Source: Paenibacillus sp. FSL H8-0048 (GTDB taxonomy: Bacteria > Bacillota > Bacilli > Paenibacillales > Paenibacillaceae). From it: DNA of 64,000 nt. The notes beneath the pieces are model-generated. The model was not told the origin of the DNA. It made no database searches and saw only the letters and a list, made by a program, of their open reading frames with translations. A program made the translations under genes and the position numbers. This document shows positions 16,478 to 25,539 of this stretch, piece by piece. The stretch lies in assembly GCF_038002825.1 (NCBI RefSeq), contig NZ_JBBODF010000001.1:5146001-5210000 (forward strand). Reading direction: 5' to 3'. Positions within the stretch are counted from its first letter, which is position 1. Every line of letters starts with the position of its first letter.

Positions 16478-17725
16478 ATGGAACAATTGCGTAAAAGTGA
16501 CCCGGCAGTACTGGAAGCGATGGGCCTCGAACTGAGCCGCCAGCGTGCGAACATTGAACTTATTGCCTCAGAGAATATTGTAAGTGAAGCCGTCATGGAA
16601 GCTATGGGCTCCGTGCTTACCAATAAATACGCCGAAGGTTATCCCGGCAAGCGTTACTACGGCGGCTGTGAAGATGTGGACATCGTAGAGAACCTGGCCC
16701 GCGACCGTGCCAAGGAGCTGTTCGGTGCCGAGCATGCCAACGTGCAGCCGCATTCCGGCGCACAGGCCAATATGGCTGTATACCTGGCTGCGCTCAAGCC
16801 CGGCGATACCGTTCTCGGTATGAACCTGGCACATGGCGGCCATTTGACCCACGGCAGCCCGGTGAATGCTTCCGGCATTCTGTATAACTTCGTGGCTTAT
16901 GGCGTACAGGAGGATTCCTTCCTGATCGATTATGATGAAGTGCGCAAAGCCGCCTTCAAGCACCGTCCCAAAATGATCGTTGCCGGTGCGAGCGCATATC
17001 CGCGTACCATTGATTTTGCCGCACTCGGTTCGATTGCGAATGATGTAGGCGCCCTGTTCATGGTCGATATGGCCCATATTGCCGGTCTGGTGGCTGCCGG
17101 TCTTCACCCGAGCCCGGTTCCTCATGCCCACTTCGTTACTACAACTACGCACAAAACCCTGCGCGGTCCGCGCGGCGGGATGATTCTATGCAGACAGCCA
17201 TGGGCTGCCGCTATTGATAAAGCAGTCTTCCCTGGTTCTCAGGGCGGACCTCTGATGCATGTGATTGCGTCCAAGGCCGTATCGTTCGGTGAAGCGTTGC
17301 AGCCATCATTCAAAACTTACGCCGAGAACGTAGTTAAGAATGCCAAGGTGCTGGCCGAGACTCTGGTCGGCGAAGGCGTTAATATTGTATCCGGCGGAAC
17401 CGATAACCATCTGATTCTGCTCGATACCCGTAACCTGAACATTACCGGTAAGGACGCCGAGAAGGTGCTGGATTCCATCGGAATTACTGTCAACAAGAAC
17501 GCGATTCCGTTTGACCCGACCAGCCCGTTCGTCACCAGCGGCATCCGCATCGGCACCCCGGCTGTTACATCGCGCGGAATGGATGAGCAGGCTATGGTTA
17601 CGATCGGCCGGATTATTGCCAGTGTCCTGAAGAATCCGCAGGATGAAGCTAACTTGAGTAAGGCGGCCCGCGAGGTTGCTAAGCTGACTGAACAATATCC
17701 GATCTACCCTGGATTGCAGTATTAA
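16478..17725 (+). CDS. glyA: Serine hydroxymethyltransferase
   Basis: PLP enzyme converting serine and tetrahydrofolate to glycine and 5,10-methylene-tetrahydrofolate. 415 residues, full length. Conserved marks are the N-terminal ELIASENIVSEAV, NKYAEGYPGKRYYGG, the PLP-binding VDMAHIAGLVA, and the Schiff-base lysine in VTTTTHKTLRGPRGG. ATG 16478 follows GGGAGGAAA. A strong terminator follows at 17745-17790, so it is probably the last gene of its unit. Confidence 0.98.
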   Translation: MEQLRKSDPAVLEAMGLELSRQRANIELIASENIVSEAVMEAMGSVLTNKYAEGYPGKRYYGGCEDVDIVENLARDRAKELFGAEHANVQPHSGAQANMAVYLAALKPGDTVLGMNLAHGGHLTHGSPVNASGILYNFVAYGVQEDSFLIDYDEVRKAAFKHRPKMIVAGASAYPRTIDFAALGSIANDVGALFMVDMAHIAGLVAAGLHPSPVPHAHFVTTTTHKTLRGPRGGMILCRQPWAAAIDKAVFPGSQGGPLMHVIASKAVSFGEALQPSFKTYAENVVKNAKVLAETLVGEGVNIVSGGTDNHLILLDTRNLNITGKDAEKVLDSIGITVNKNAIPFDPTSPFVTSGIRIGTPAVTSRGMDEQAMVTIGRIIASVLKNPQDEANLSKAAREVAKLTEQYPIYPGLQY

Positions 17726-17744
17726 TCTGAGCCCCTCTAACACT

Positions 17745-17790
17745 GCCTTTGCGTATCCGGTTTCTGCCGGATGTACGCAAGGGCTTTTTT
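17745..17790 (+). terminator. Rho-independent terminator after glyA
   Basis: GCCTTTGCGTATCCGG pairs with CCGGATGTACGCAAGGGC (one bulge, one G.U) and runs straight into six T. Confidence 0.9.
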
Positions 17791-17940
17791 GCTGCTACAT
17801 AATGTTCACAAATAGCTGCTGAGAAAACGACTTGAATTATACTGAAAGTTGCATGAAAGTTCATGGAATTTTCAATAAAAGTGGTGAAAGAAGTGTGAAT
17901 AGTATTAAAAGCGCTTAATCGTACAAACTAAGCTTTGTTT

Positions 17941-18032
17941 TATATCCAGAGAGGTGGATATATTGCCTTAAGCTTCCATGGTGTGGTAATCCCCGGTAAA
18001 CGGGGGGGCCTGCAGATTTGTCCATCTGTAGG
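17941..18032 (+). other. Cluster of three hairpins upstream of upp
   Basis: Three adjacent inverted repeats: TATATCCA/TGGATATA (17941-17962, loop GAGAGG), CCCCG/CGGGG (17991-18005), and CCTGCAGAT/ATCTGTAGG (18009-18032, one G.U). No coding frame fits. They precede the likely upp promoter, so they may be operators, a separate small RNA or a transcript end rather than a leader. The rest of the glyA-upp gap (17791-17940) shows only an A+T-rich stretch with TTAAAAGCGCTTAA near 17908. Confidence 0.4.
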
Positions 18033-18051
18033 TGAAAAGCGGTCTTGGTGA

Positions 18052-18060
18052 TGATATAAT
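18052..18060 (+). promoter_or_regulatory. Extended -10 box before upp
   Basis: TGATATAAT gives a perfect TATAAT with the TGN extension. No convincing -35. The start codon is 78 bp downstream. Confidence 0.4.
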
Positions 18061-18137
18061 AGATAGGATTTAGCCACCTGAGAAGCACAGCGCTTACTTT
18101 GGCTATAAATAAGACTTACAATTACCGGAGGGACAAC

Positions 18138-18767
18138 ATGGGAAAATTGGTGATTTGCGATCATCCATTGATTCAGCACAAATTGACATTCATTCGCGAT
18201 GTGCGGACCAACACAAAGGACTTCAGGGAGCATGTCGATGAAGTAGCAACACTTATGGCTTATGAGATTACCCGTGACATCCCGCTGGAGACCATTACGG
18301 TACAGACGCCGGTGACTGAAACACAGAGCAAGGTGATTTCGGGGAGAATGCTGGGACTGATCCCGATTCTGCGTGCCGGTCTGGGGATGCTCGAAGGTGT
18401 GCTTAAGCTGCTTCCTGCAGCCAAGGTAGGCCATGTGGGCCTGTTCCGTGATCCGGACACCCTGCAGCCGGTGGAATACTACATTAAGCTTCCTACGGAT
18501 GTCCAGGAACGTGAGCTGATCGTAATCGATCCTATGCTGGCGACAGGCGGCTCTGCCATTGCGGCGATTACCTCGCTCAAGAACCGCGGCTGCACCCAGA
18601 TCAAGATGATGAACCTGATTGCTGCACCGGAAGGCGTTGCGGCTGTACAAGCTGCTCACCCGGATGTGGATATCTATGTTGCAGCACTTGACGATCATTT
18701 GAATGATCATGGCTATATCGTTCCGGGCCTCGGAGATGCCGGGGACAGACTGTACGGTACCAAGTAA
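18138..18767 (+). CDS. upp: Uracil phosphoribosyltransferase
   Basis: Salvages uracil to UMP with PRPP. 209 residues from ATG 18138, the exact usual length. It starts MGKLVICDHPLIQHKLTF, has the family opening IRDVRTNTKDFRE, the PRPP-binding loop VIDPMLATGGSA and the C-terminal uracil-site GDAGDRLYGT. ATG 18138 follows GGAGGG; an in-frame ATG at 18099 lacks an RBS. It sits next to mnaA and the atp operon, as in other Bacillales. Confidence 0.98.
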   Translation: MGKLVICDHPLIQHKLTFIRDVRTNTKDFREHVDEVATLMAYEITRDIPLETITVQTPVTETQSKVISGRMLGLIPILRAGLGMLEGVLKLLPAAKVGHVGLFRDPDTLQPVEYYIKLPTDVQERELIVIDPMLATGGSAIAAITSLKNRGCTQIKMMNLIAAPEGVAAVQAAHPDVDIYVAALDDHLNDHGYIVPGLGDAGDRLYGTK

Positions 18768-18831
18768 GAAGCACAGACAATAATAGTATGAATCCACTAG
18801 ACCACGGTTTTCAGAAGAGAGGGAAGGGCTT

Positions 18832-20007
18832 ATGTCCAAAATTAAAGTAATGACGATTTTCGGAGTGCGCCCCGAGGCAATCAAGATGGCGCCTCTGGTT
18901 CTGGAGCTGAACAGACATCCTGAGCAGATTGAGTCCATTGTCTGTGTAACTGCGCAGCACCGGGAGCTGCTGGATCAGGTGCTTGAGGTGTTCAAGATTA
19001 CCCCGGATTATGATCTGGACGTAATGAAGGACCGCCAGACGCTTAACGAGATCACCATCCGGGTGCTTGAAGGCCTGGAGCCCGTGCTCCGTGAAGTGAA
19101 GCCGGACCTCGTGCTTGTACACGGCGATACCCTGACCACCTTCCTGGCCAGCTATGCGTCTTTCCTGCAGCAGATTCAGGTTGGGCATGTGGAAGCAGGT
19201 CTTCGGACATGGAACAAGCTTTCGCCTTATCCGGAAGAAATGAACCGTCAGCTGACAGGCGTGCTTGCTGATCTGCATTTTGCTCCGACTCACTGGTCAG
19301 CGGGCAACCTGAGACACGAGAACAAAAAAGAATCAAGTATTTATATCACAGGCAATACCGTAACCGATGTGTTTCAATATACCGTACAGCCGGACTACCG
19401 GCATCCGGTCCTTGATTTTGCTTCAGGAAAAAGACTTATTTTGATGACGGCGCACCGCAGAGAATCCCAAGGCGAACCGCACCGTCATATTTTCCGTGCA
19501 GTCAAAAGAATCGCTGATGAATTTGAAGATGTAGCCATTGTGTATCCCGTGCACCCGAGTCCGGCAGTGAAGGAACCGGCGCATGAGATCCTCGGCGGAC
19601 ACCCTAGAATCAAGCTGATTGATCCGCTGGATGTCGTTGACCTGCATAACTTTTATCCGCATACCCACCTGATATTGACCGATTCCGGCGGCCTGCAGGA
19701 GGAAGCTCCCTCCTTTGGAGTTCCTGTGCTTGTGCTGCGTGATACCACCGAGCGCCCGGAAGGGATCGAGGCCGGAACACTGGAGCTTGTGGGGACGGAC
19801 GAGGAGAAGGTGTATCAACGGACACATGCTCTTTTGACCGATCAGAACCTGTATCAGTCGATGAGCCGGGCCGCCAACCCGTATGGAGACGGCAAAGCCT
19901 CCGAGAGAATTGTCAATGCGATTTTGCACCATTTCGGAGCTGCCTCAGAGCGTCCGGAAGAATTTCACACAATGTTCACAAATGATGAAACAGGGCAAGA
20001 CAACTAA
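18832..20007 (+). CDS. mnaA: UDP-N-acetylglucosamine 2-epimerase (non-hydrolysing)
   Basis: Converts UDP-GlcNAc to UDP-ManNAc, the donor for the TagA-type wall-polymer glycosyltransferase encoded further downstream. The N-terminus is KVMTIFGVRPEAIKMAPLV; family marks are QHRELLDQV, VHGDTLTTFLAS, HVEAGLRTW, the catalytic-region TAHRRES and TDSGGLQEEAPSFG. 391 residues, normal length. ATG 18832 follows GAGAGGGAAGGG. In wall-polymer terms it supplies the tagA and csaB genes at 40-42 kb. Confidence 0.96.
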   Translation: MSKIKVMTIFGVRPEAIKMAPLVLELNRHPEQIESIVCVTAQHRELLDQVLEVFKITPDYDLDVMKDRQTLNEITIRVLEGLEPVLREVKPDLVLVHGDTLTTFLASYASFLQQIQVGHVEAGLRTWNKLSPYPEEMNRQLTGVLADLHFAPTHWSAGNLRHENKKESSIYITGNTVTDVFQYTVQPDYRHPVLDFASGKRLILMTAHRRESQGEPHRHIFRAVKRIADEFEDVAIVYPVHPSPAVKEPAHEILGGHPRIKLIDPLDVVDLHNFYPHTHLILTDSGGLQEEAPSFGVPVLVLRDTTERPEGIEAGTLELVGTDEEKVYQRTHALLTDQNLYQSMSRAANPYGDGKASERIVNAILHHFGAASERPEEFHTMFTNDETGQDN

Positions 20008-20123
20008 TATACTAACGTTAATAAAAGCAGCATACAGTTAAACTGTACGGTTTATATGGTTTTGGTGTTTTTTGCTGTGATTATTTTCATATTTTCATGC
20101 GATTTTGGGCAATTTTCTGTGAA

Positions 20124-20153
20124 TTGACAAAGAGTCTGGATATTCAGTAAAAT
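20124..20153 (+). promoter_or_regulatory. Sigma-A promoter of the atp operon
   Basis: TTGACA at 20124-20129, 18-bp spacer, TAAAAT at 20148-20153. The first gene starts 19 bp later, so the leader is very short. Confidence 0.75.
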
Positions 20154-20171
20154 TAGTTGGGATTGTAGCCT

Positions 20172-20405
20172 ATGAAGGAACCAAAGAATGAGCCTGGACT
20201 GGGGCGTACAGCTCTAGTACTCGCAGGTGCGGGCAGTTTGCTTGCCGCTTACATTGTAATAGGCTTTTTTGTGGCAAAGTGGCTGCGCAATCTGATGGAC
20301 GGACCTGCTTTTTGGCTGGCTATCGGAACAATTGCCGGGCTACTTCTCGGCGTTGTGAATGTTGCTTTGCTAATCAAAAATTTTTTGGGGGAGCAAAATG
20401 GATAA
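20172..20405 (+). CDS. atpZ: AtpZ/AtpI-type small membrane protein of the ATP synthase operon
   Basis: 77 residues with two membrane segments (about 15-37 and 44-68). AtpZ-type proteins lie at the head of atp operons and, with AtpI, are reported to form a magnesium/calcium channel or to help c-ring assembly. The second hairpin half (GPAFWLAIGTIAGLLLG) fits the family. ATG 20172 has only a weak RBS close to the promoter. Its stop overlaps the atpI start by eight bases. Confidence 0.8.
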   Translation: MKEPKNEPGLGRTALVLAGAGSLLAAYIVIGFFVAKWLRNLMDGPAFWLAIGTIAGLLLGVVNVALLIKNFLGEQNG

Positions 20406-20775
20406 TATGACTCCCGTAATCAATATCGTCACCAGGGTGACAGTAATCATTATGGCAGGATTGGTAATGGGGTGGGCTCTCCATCATGAGACCCGTGCAG
20501 TTACTCTGGGCATGACACTCGGCTTGCTGGCAGGACTGGTTAATTTCCGTTATCTGGCCCTTAAGGTCAGAAGAGTGACAGAAGCGGTGGCGAAGCAAGA
20601 GAAAAGCTCCTTCAGCCTTGGTTTTGCTACAAGAATCAGTTTTGGAATTCTGGTTACCATGTTTTCAGTCAAATATGAGCATTTCTCGCTGGAGGCAACG
20701 ATTATCGGCCTGTTCATCCCCCAGCTTCTGGCTATTCCCGTGGGGATATATCTAGGAATCAAGAATAAGCTGTAG
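20398..20775 (+). CDS. atpI: ATP synthase subunit I
   Basis: 125 residues with four hydrophobic segments, typical of the ATP synthase I chain that assists c-ring assembly. ATG 20398 follows GGGGGAG and lies inside the end of atpZ, so the two are translationally coupled. The N-terminal pair of helices is followed by a basic cytoplasmic loop (KVRRVTEAVAKQEKS) and a second helix pair. Assignment rests on position, length and topology more than on motifs. Confidence 0.85.
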   Translation: MDNMTPVINIVTRVTVIIMAGLVMGWALHHETRAVTLGMTLGLLAGLVNFRYLALKVRRVTEAVAKQEKSSFSLGFATRISFGILVTMFSVKYEHFSLEATIIGLFIPQLLAIPVGIYLGIKNKL

Positions 20776-20804
20776 CCATATTAACGAGAAAGGGGGATGA
20801 TACT

Positions 20805-21572
20805 ATGCACGAAATGCCTTTAATCTATGTTGGCGGAATACCGATTGACCTGTCTGCTGTGCTGATGCTGGTAATCAGCTCGGTGATAGTGTTCGTACTG
20901 GTCATGCTCTCCGTCCGCAACCTGTCGGTTGAGAATCCGTCCAAGCTCCAGAATTTCATGGAATGGGTGGTTGAATTTGTACAGGGACTGATCAGCAGCG
21001 CGATGGATCTGAAGAAGGGAAAGCCTTACATATCACTGGGATTGACGCTGATACTGTTTATCTTCGTCTCCAATCTCCTTGGTCTGCCGTTTTCCGTTAT
21101 TACAGAGGCCGATGGTCCGGTTACAGTCTTCGGACATGTTATCGAAGCCACTAAGAACCTGGCCGATGGCGCGCATGCTGAGATTCTGTGGTACAAATCG
21201 CCGACTGCAGACATCAACGTAACAGCAGGACTAGCGATCGTCGTATTCTTCCTGATGAACTATCTGGGCATCAAGCTGAACGGCAAGCATTATTTCAAAC
21301 ACTATATTGAGCCGTTTCCAATCTTCTTGCCGCTGAACATCATTGAGAATCTGGCGAAGCCAGTGGCGCTTGCCATTCGTCTATTCGCTAACATTTTTGC
21401 CGGCGAGGTTCTGATTACCGTTATTCTGAAGCTGGGACTGTTCAGTATTCCGTTTCTGGCCATCTGGCAAGGCTTCAGTATCTTTGTCGGGGCGCTTCAG
21501 GCCTTTATCTTTACGATTCTGACGATGGTCTACATCGCACAGATGACGATCCACGAGGAAGAAGCGCATTAA
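20805..21572 (+). CDS. atpB: ATP synthase F0 subunit a
   Basis: 255 residues. The proton half-channel subunit; the essential Arg lies in the helix KPVALAIRLFANIFAGEV near residues 185-200. The end FVGALQAFIFTILTMVYIAQ is the last conserved helix pair. ATG 20805 follows AAAGGGGGATG. Part of the operon, between atpI and atpE. Confidence 0.97.
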   Translation: MHEMPLIYVGGIPIDLSAVLMLVISSVIVFVLVMLSVRNLSVENPSKLQNFMEWVVEFVQGLISSAMDLKKGKPYISLGLTLILFIFVSNLLGLPFSVITEADGPVTVFGHVIEATKNLADGAHAEILWYKSPTADINVTAGLAIVVFFLMNYLGIKLNGKHYFKHYIEPFPIFLPLNIIENLAKPVALAIRLFANIFAGEVLITVILKLGLFSIPFLAIWQGFSIFVGALQAFIFTILTMVYIAQMTIHEEEAH

Positions 21573-21676
21573 TAAGCTGCCGTGAGGATAGCGGCAGGTG
21601 CCGGAAACCTTCGCGGGAGATTTTATATTATTAAGACATTACACAAAGAACCGAAATTAAAGGAGGATATTTACAA

Positions 21677-21889
21677 ATGGAATTTTTAGCAGCAGCAATC
21701 GCGGTTGGTTTGGGCGCACTCGGCGCAGGTCTGGGTAACGGTATGATCGTCAGCAAGACGGTGGAATCTATCGCCCGTCAGCCGGAAGCACGTAACGCAC
21801 TGCAGACAACAATGTTTATCGGTGTAGGTATCGTGGAAGTTATTCCTTTGGCCGCTACAGTTATCGCGTTCCTGATCATGTTTACTTAA
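21677..21889 (+). CDS. atpE: ATP synthase F0 subunit c
   Basis: 70 residues forming a two-helix hairpin: Gly-rich first helix (GLGALGAGLGNG), the polar loop ARQPEARN, and the second helix with the ion-carrying Glu54 (GVGIVEVIPL). Glu54 is followed by Val rather than Ser or Thr, which points to proton rather than sodium coupling. ATG 21677 has the consensus-like RBS AAAGGAGG, consistent with the high copy number needed for the c ring. Confidence 0.98.
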   Translation: MEFLAAAIAVGLGALGAGLGNGMIVSKTVESIARQPEARNALQTTMFIGVGIVEVIPLAATVIAFLIMFT

Positions 21890-21986
21890 TAAACCGTTTT
21901 TACGGTTTGGCGGGGAGGGCAAGTGCCATCCGCGCCTTACTTTTGTATATGTCCGCAAGCCGCGGTAACGGAAGGGAGTGACCTCA

Positions 21987-22475
21987 GTGAATATCGTTTG
22001 GACCAATATAGTATTTTCCATTGTTGCCTTTGGAGTTCTGTACTTCCTGCTCAGCAAGTTTGCCTTCAGCAAGCTGTTCGGAATTATGGAGAAGCGCCGC
22101 GAAATGGTGCTGCAGCAAATGGATGAAGCAGCCAAGACCAGAGAGCAGGCGGTCGCTTATGTAGAAGAGCAGAAGCAGGCCCTGCAGCAGGCGCGCCAAG
22201 AGGCACAGGCTATCATTCAGCAGTCCCAGGCTACCAGCAACAACCAGGTTGACAAGATTCTCGAGCAGGCCCATGTGGAAGCGAGCCGTCTGAAAGACGA
22301 AGCGGTACGCGACATTGAGAACGAGAAGAACAAAGCGGTTGAAGCGCTGCGCAGCGAGCTGGGTACAGCCTCGGTCCGCATTGCCTCGAAGCTGCTTGAG
22401 AAGGAAGTTGCAGCTGACGGCGAGCAGGAACAGCTTGTTGATCAATACCTCAAAGAGGTAGGAGGCCGATCATGA
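21987..22475 (+). CDS. atpF: ATP synthase F0 subunit b
   Basis: About 162 residues: one N-terminal membrane helix (IVFSIVAFGVLYFLLSKF) and then a long charged coiled coil that forms the peripheral stalk. I place the start at GTG 21987, nine bases after GAAGGGA (21971-21977); GTG 21978 directly abuts that RBS. The stop overlaps atpH in an ATGA junction. Confidence 0.95.
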   Translation: MNIVWTNIVFSIVAFGVLYFLLSKFAFSKLFGIMEKRREMVLQQMDEAAKTREQAVAYVEEQKQALQQARQEAQAIIQQSQATSNNQVDKILEQAHVEASRLKDEAVRDIENEKNKAVEALRSELGTASVRIASKLLEKEVAADGEQEQLVDQYLKEVGGRS

Positions 22476-23023
22476 GCCGCGATACGGTAGTTGCCGGGCG
22501 CTATGCCAAAGCCTTGTACAGTGCAGCAGTGGATGAAGGCATTACGCTTCAAGTGGAAGAACAGCTCAAATTAGTCGTCGAAGTGCTTCATAATGATGCA
22601 GAGGTGAAACGGTTTATCCTGGCACCCCGTATCTCGCAATCCGACAAGCTGAATGTGCTGCGCGGGACACTTCAAGGTAAAGTCTCGGAAGCGGTCATGA
22701 ACACGGTAGAGCTATTGGTAGAGCGGGGCAGAACCGATATTTTCGCAGAGCTGCTGGCTAAGTATATCAAGATTGAAGGGGATGCCCTTGGCATTGGCTA
22801 CGCTACTGTCTATTCCGCTTATTCCCTGAACCAGGCAGAACAGGACAGTGTTGCGGCTGAATTCAGCCAGCTTACTGGCCGTAAGATTCGTGTAACCAAT
22901 GTTGTCGATACAAGCCTGCTCGGCGGACTGAAGGTCGTAATCGGCGATACGCTGTATGACGGAAGTCTGGCCGGTAAGCTTACGCGTCTTGAGAAATCCT
23001 TTAATGATAAGCAAAGAAGATAG
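22472..23023 (+). CDS. atpH: ATP synthase F1 subunit delta
   Basis: 183 residues; connects F1 to the b-subunit stalk. Family marks are RYAKALYSAAVDEG near the N-terminus and the C-terminal GGLKVVIGDTLYDGSLAGKL. The start ATG overlaps the atpF stop by four bases, so translation is coupled. Only 11 bases separate its stop from the likely atpA start. Confidence 0.96.
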   Translation: MSRDTVVAGRYAKALYSAAVDEGITLQVEEQLKLVVEVLHNDAEVKRFILAPRISQSDKLNVLRGTLQGKVSEAVMNTVELLVERGRTDIFAELLAKYIKIEGDALGIGYATVYSAYSLNQAEQDSVAAEFSQLTGRKIRVTNVVDTSLLGGLKVVIGDTLYDGSLAGKLTRLEKSFNDKQRR

Positions 23024-23034
23024 GGGTGAGGATA

Positions 23035-24546
23035 TTGGGCATCAGACCTGAAGAGATCAGCACTTTGATCAAAAGTCAAATTGAGCAATATAAAGCCGAT
23101 ATCGAAGTGGCCGAAATTGGCACCGTCATTCAAGTCGGCGACGGTATCGCCCGTGTCTACGGTCTGGAAAACGCAATGGCAGGGGAACTGCTGGAGTTCT
23201 CCAACGGAGTAGTGGGCATGGCGCTTAACCTGGAAGAAAGCAACGTCGGTGTTGTTATTCTGGGTGAATACAAAGAGATCCGCGAAGGCGACCAGGTTAA
23301 ACGTACCGGCCAGATTATGCAGGTTCCGGTTGGCGAAGCCATGCTGGGCCGCGTAGTCAATGCACTGGGCCAGCCGCTTGACGGCAAAGGACCGATTGCT
23401 ACTACTGAATTCCGTCCGGTTGAACATAACGCACCGGGGGTTATCGACCGTAAATCGGTACACGAACCAATGCAGACGGGTCTCAAGGCAATCGATGCCA
23501 TGGTGCCAATCGGCCGCGGACAACGCGAGCTGATCATTGGTGACCGTCAGACAGGTAAGACCGCAATCGCAATTGATGCGATTATCAACCAGAAGGGCAA
23601 CGGGATGAAGTGTATCTATGTTGCTATCGGACAAAAACAATCTACTGTAGCACAGGTAGTAGAAACCCTCCGCCGTCATGGCGCGCTGGATTACACTATC
23701 GTTGTAACCGCGTCGGCTTCCGAGCCTTCTCCGCTGCTCTATATTGCTCCGTACGCAGGCTGCGCTATGGGCGAATACTTCATGTATAAGGGCGAGCATG
23801 TACTAGTCATTTATGATGACCTGTCCAAGCAGGCTTCGGCTTACCGCGAATTGTCCCTGCTGCTCCGCCGTCCACCGGGCCGTGAAGCCTTCCCTGGTGA
23901 CGTATTCTATCTGCACTCCCGTCTGCTGGAACGTGCGGCCAAGCTTAGCGATGCGCTTGGTGGTGGTTCATTAACCGCCCTGCCATTCATCGAAACACAG
24001 GCTTCTGACGTATCGGCTTACATTCCAACGAACGTAATTTCGATTACAGACGGCCAAATCTTCCTTGAATCCGATTTGTTCAACTCCGGACAGCGTCCGG
24101 CGATCAACGTTGGTATCTCTGTATCCCGTGTAGGGGGCTCCGCACAGATCAAAGCTATGAAGAAGGTCGCCGGTTCCCTGCGTCTGGATCTGGCTCAATA
24201 CCGCGAGCTTCAAGCCTTCTCCCAGTTCGGCTCCGATCTGGACAAATCAACGCAGGCCCGTCTGAACCGCGGTGCGCGTATGATGGAGATTCTGAAGCAG
24301 GGTGTGAACCAGCCGCTCAGCGTTGAGCATCAAGTGCTTAGTCTGTACACCGCTGTCAAAGGGCATCTGGATGATATTCCTGTCAAGGACGTTAAGCGTT
24401 TCGAGAAGGAATTCCTGGCCTTTATCGACAGCAGTGCAACTGAAATCCTGAAATCCGTCTCGGATACCAAGGATCTGACAGCTGACAACGAAGCAGCACT
24501 CAAGGATGCCATCGAGAAATTCAAAAGAGGCTTTGCTACAAGCTAA
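23035..24546 (+). CDS. atpA: ATP synthase F1 subunit alpha
   Basis: About 503 residues. Non-catalytic nucleotide-binding subunit with Walker A GDRQTGKT, the DELSEED-equivalent region and the signature PAINVGISVSRVGGSAQ. I prefer TTG 23035, which gives the family N-terminus MGIRPEEISTLIKSQIEQ just after AGGGGTGAGG. GTG 23026 would place the start inside that RBS. All standard domains are present (beta barrel 25-95, nucleotide domain to about 375, helical end). Confidence 0.97.
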   Translation: MGIRPEEISTLIKSQIEQYKADIEVAEIGTVIQVGDGIARVYGLENAMAGELLEFSNGVVGMALNLEESNVGVVILGEYKEIREGDQVKRTGQIMQVPVGEAMLGRVVNALGQPLDGKGPIATTEFRPVEHNAPGVIDRKSVHEPMQTGLKAIDAMVPIGRGQRELIIGDRQTGKTAIAIDAIINQKGNGMKCIYVAIGQKQSTVAQVVETLRRHGALDYTIVVTASASEPSPLLYIAPYAGCAMGEYFMYKGEHVLVIYDDLSKQASAYRELSLLLRRPPGREAFPGDVFYLHSRLLERAAKLSDALGGGSLTALPFIETQASDVSAYIPTNVISITDGQIFLESDLFNSGQRPAINVGISVSRVGGSAQIKAMKKVAGSLRLDLAQYRELQAFSQFGSDLDKSTQARLNRGARMMEILKQGVNQPLSVEHQVLSLYTAVKGHLDDIPVKDVKRFEKEFLAFIDSSATEILKSVSDTKDLTADNEAALKDAIEKFKRGFATS

Positions 24547-24616
24547 TCTATAGAGATTACCGTTTATGCTTACGAAGTTAGCTTTGGCTACGCCAAAGCT
24601 CTAAGGTGGTGAAATC

Positions 24617-25486
24617 ATGGCAAGAAGCATGCGCGATATTAAACGTCAAATTAAGAGCGTTCAGAACACCAGACAGATCACCAAAGCGATGGAGATGGTC
24701 GCTGCGTCCAAGCTGCGCAAGGCGCAGGAGAAGGCAGAAGCAGCCCGTCCGTATTCAGAGAAGCTGAAAGAGGTCGTCTCTAGTATTGCTGCCGGTACGC
24801 AGGATCTCCAGCACCCGATGCTGGTCAGCCGGCCTGTCAAAAAAACAGGTTATTTGATCATCACCTCGGACAGAGGTCTTGCCGGCGGCTACAATGCGAA
24901 CATTCTGCGTAAAGTAACGATGCTGATCGCAGAACGCCATAAGTCCAAGGATGAGTATGCGCTGTTTGTGATCGGGCGCAAAGGCCGTGACTTTTTGCGG
25001 CGCCGTGAATATCCCATTGTAGAAGAAATCACCGAGCTGTCCGATACCCCGAAATTTGCCGATATCAAGTCGATTGCCTATTCGGCGGTGAACCAGTTCG
25101 AGACAGGCGTCTATGATGAGATCTACATTTGCTACAACCGGTTCGTTAATGCGATCAGCCAGATTCCGACTGTAGACAGACTTCTGCCTATGGAAGGCGT
25201 CGGGGAGGGCGAGCATCACGGAGCATCTGCTGCTTATGAATACGAGCCTTCACCTGCAGGCGTACTGGAAGTTCTGCTTCCGAAATATGCCGAGACTTTA
25301 ATCTACGGTGCTCTTCTGAACGGCAAGGCCAGTGAGCTGGGAGCTAAGATGACAGCCATGGGCAGTGCAACGAAGAACGCGTCAAAAATGATCGGAGAAC
25401 TTAGACTTACGTACAACCGTGCCCGTCAGGCGGCCATTACGCAAGAAATTACCGAGATCGTGGCTGGTGCGAACGCGCAGTCTTAA
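24617..25486 (+). CDS. atpG: ATP synthase F1 subunit gamma
   Basis: 289 residues. The central rotor shaft: conserved N-terminal helix RDIKRQIKSVQNTRQITKAM, the DRGLAGGYN segment, and the C-terminal helix MIGELRLTYNRARQAAITQE. ATG 24617 follows AAGGTGG. There is a 70-base gap after atpA. Confidence 0.97.
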   Translation: MARSMRDIKRQIKSVQNTRQITKAMEMVAASKLRKAQEKAEAARPYSEKLKEVVSSIAAGTQDLQHPMLVSRPVKKTGYLIITSDRGLAGGYNANILRKVTMLIAERHKSKDEYALFVIGRKGRDFLRRREYPIVEEITELSDTPKFADIKSIAYSAVNQFETGVYDEIYICYNRFVNAISQIPTVDRLLPMEGVGEGEHHGASAAYEYEPSPAGVLEVLLPKYAETLIYGALLNGKASELGAKMTAMGSATKNASKMIGELRLTYNRARQAAITQEITEIVAGANAQS

Positions 25487-25539
25487 TATGAGTGGGCCTC
25501 AAGGTCCATATGTAACAGCTTTCGAGGAGGGAAATGAAG

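Noticed and set aside
17900..17920. CcpA cre site near AAAAGCGCTTA
   Set aside because: Lacks the conserved G and C at the outer positions of the cre consensus; could be chance in A+T-rich DNA.
22819..23799. 326-residue - strand frame across atpH and atpA
   Set aside because: Covers two certain ATP synthase genes in antisense.
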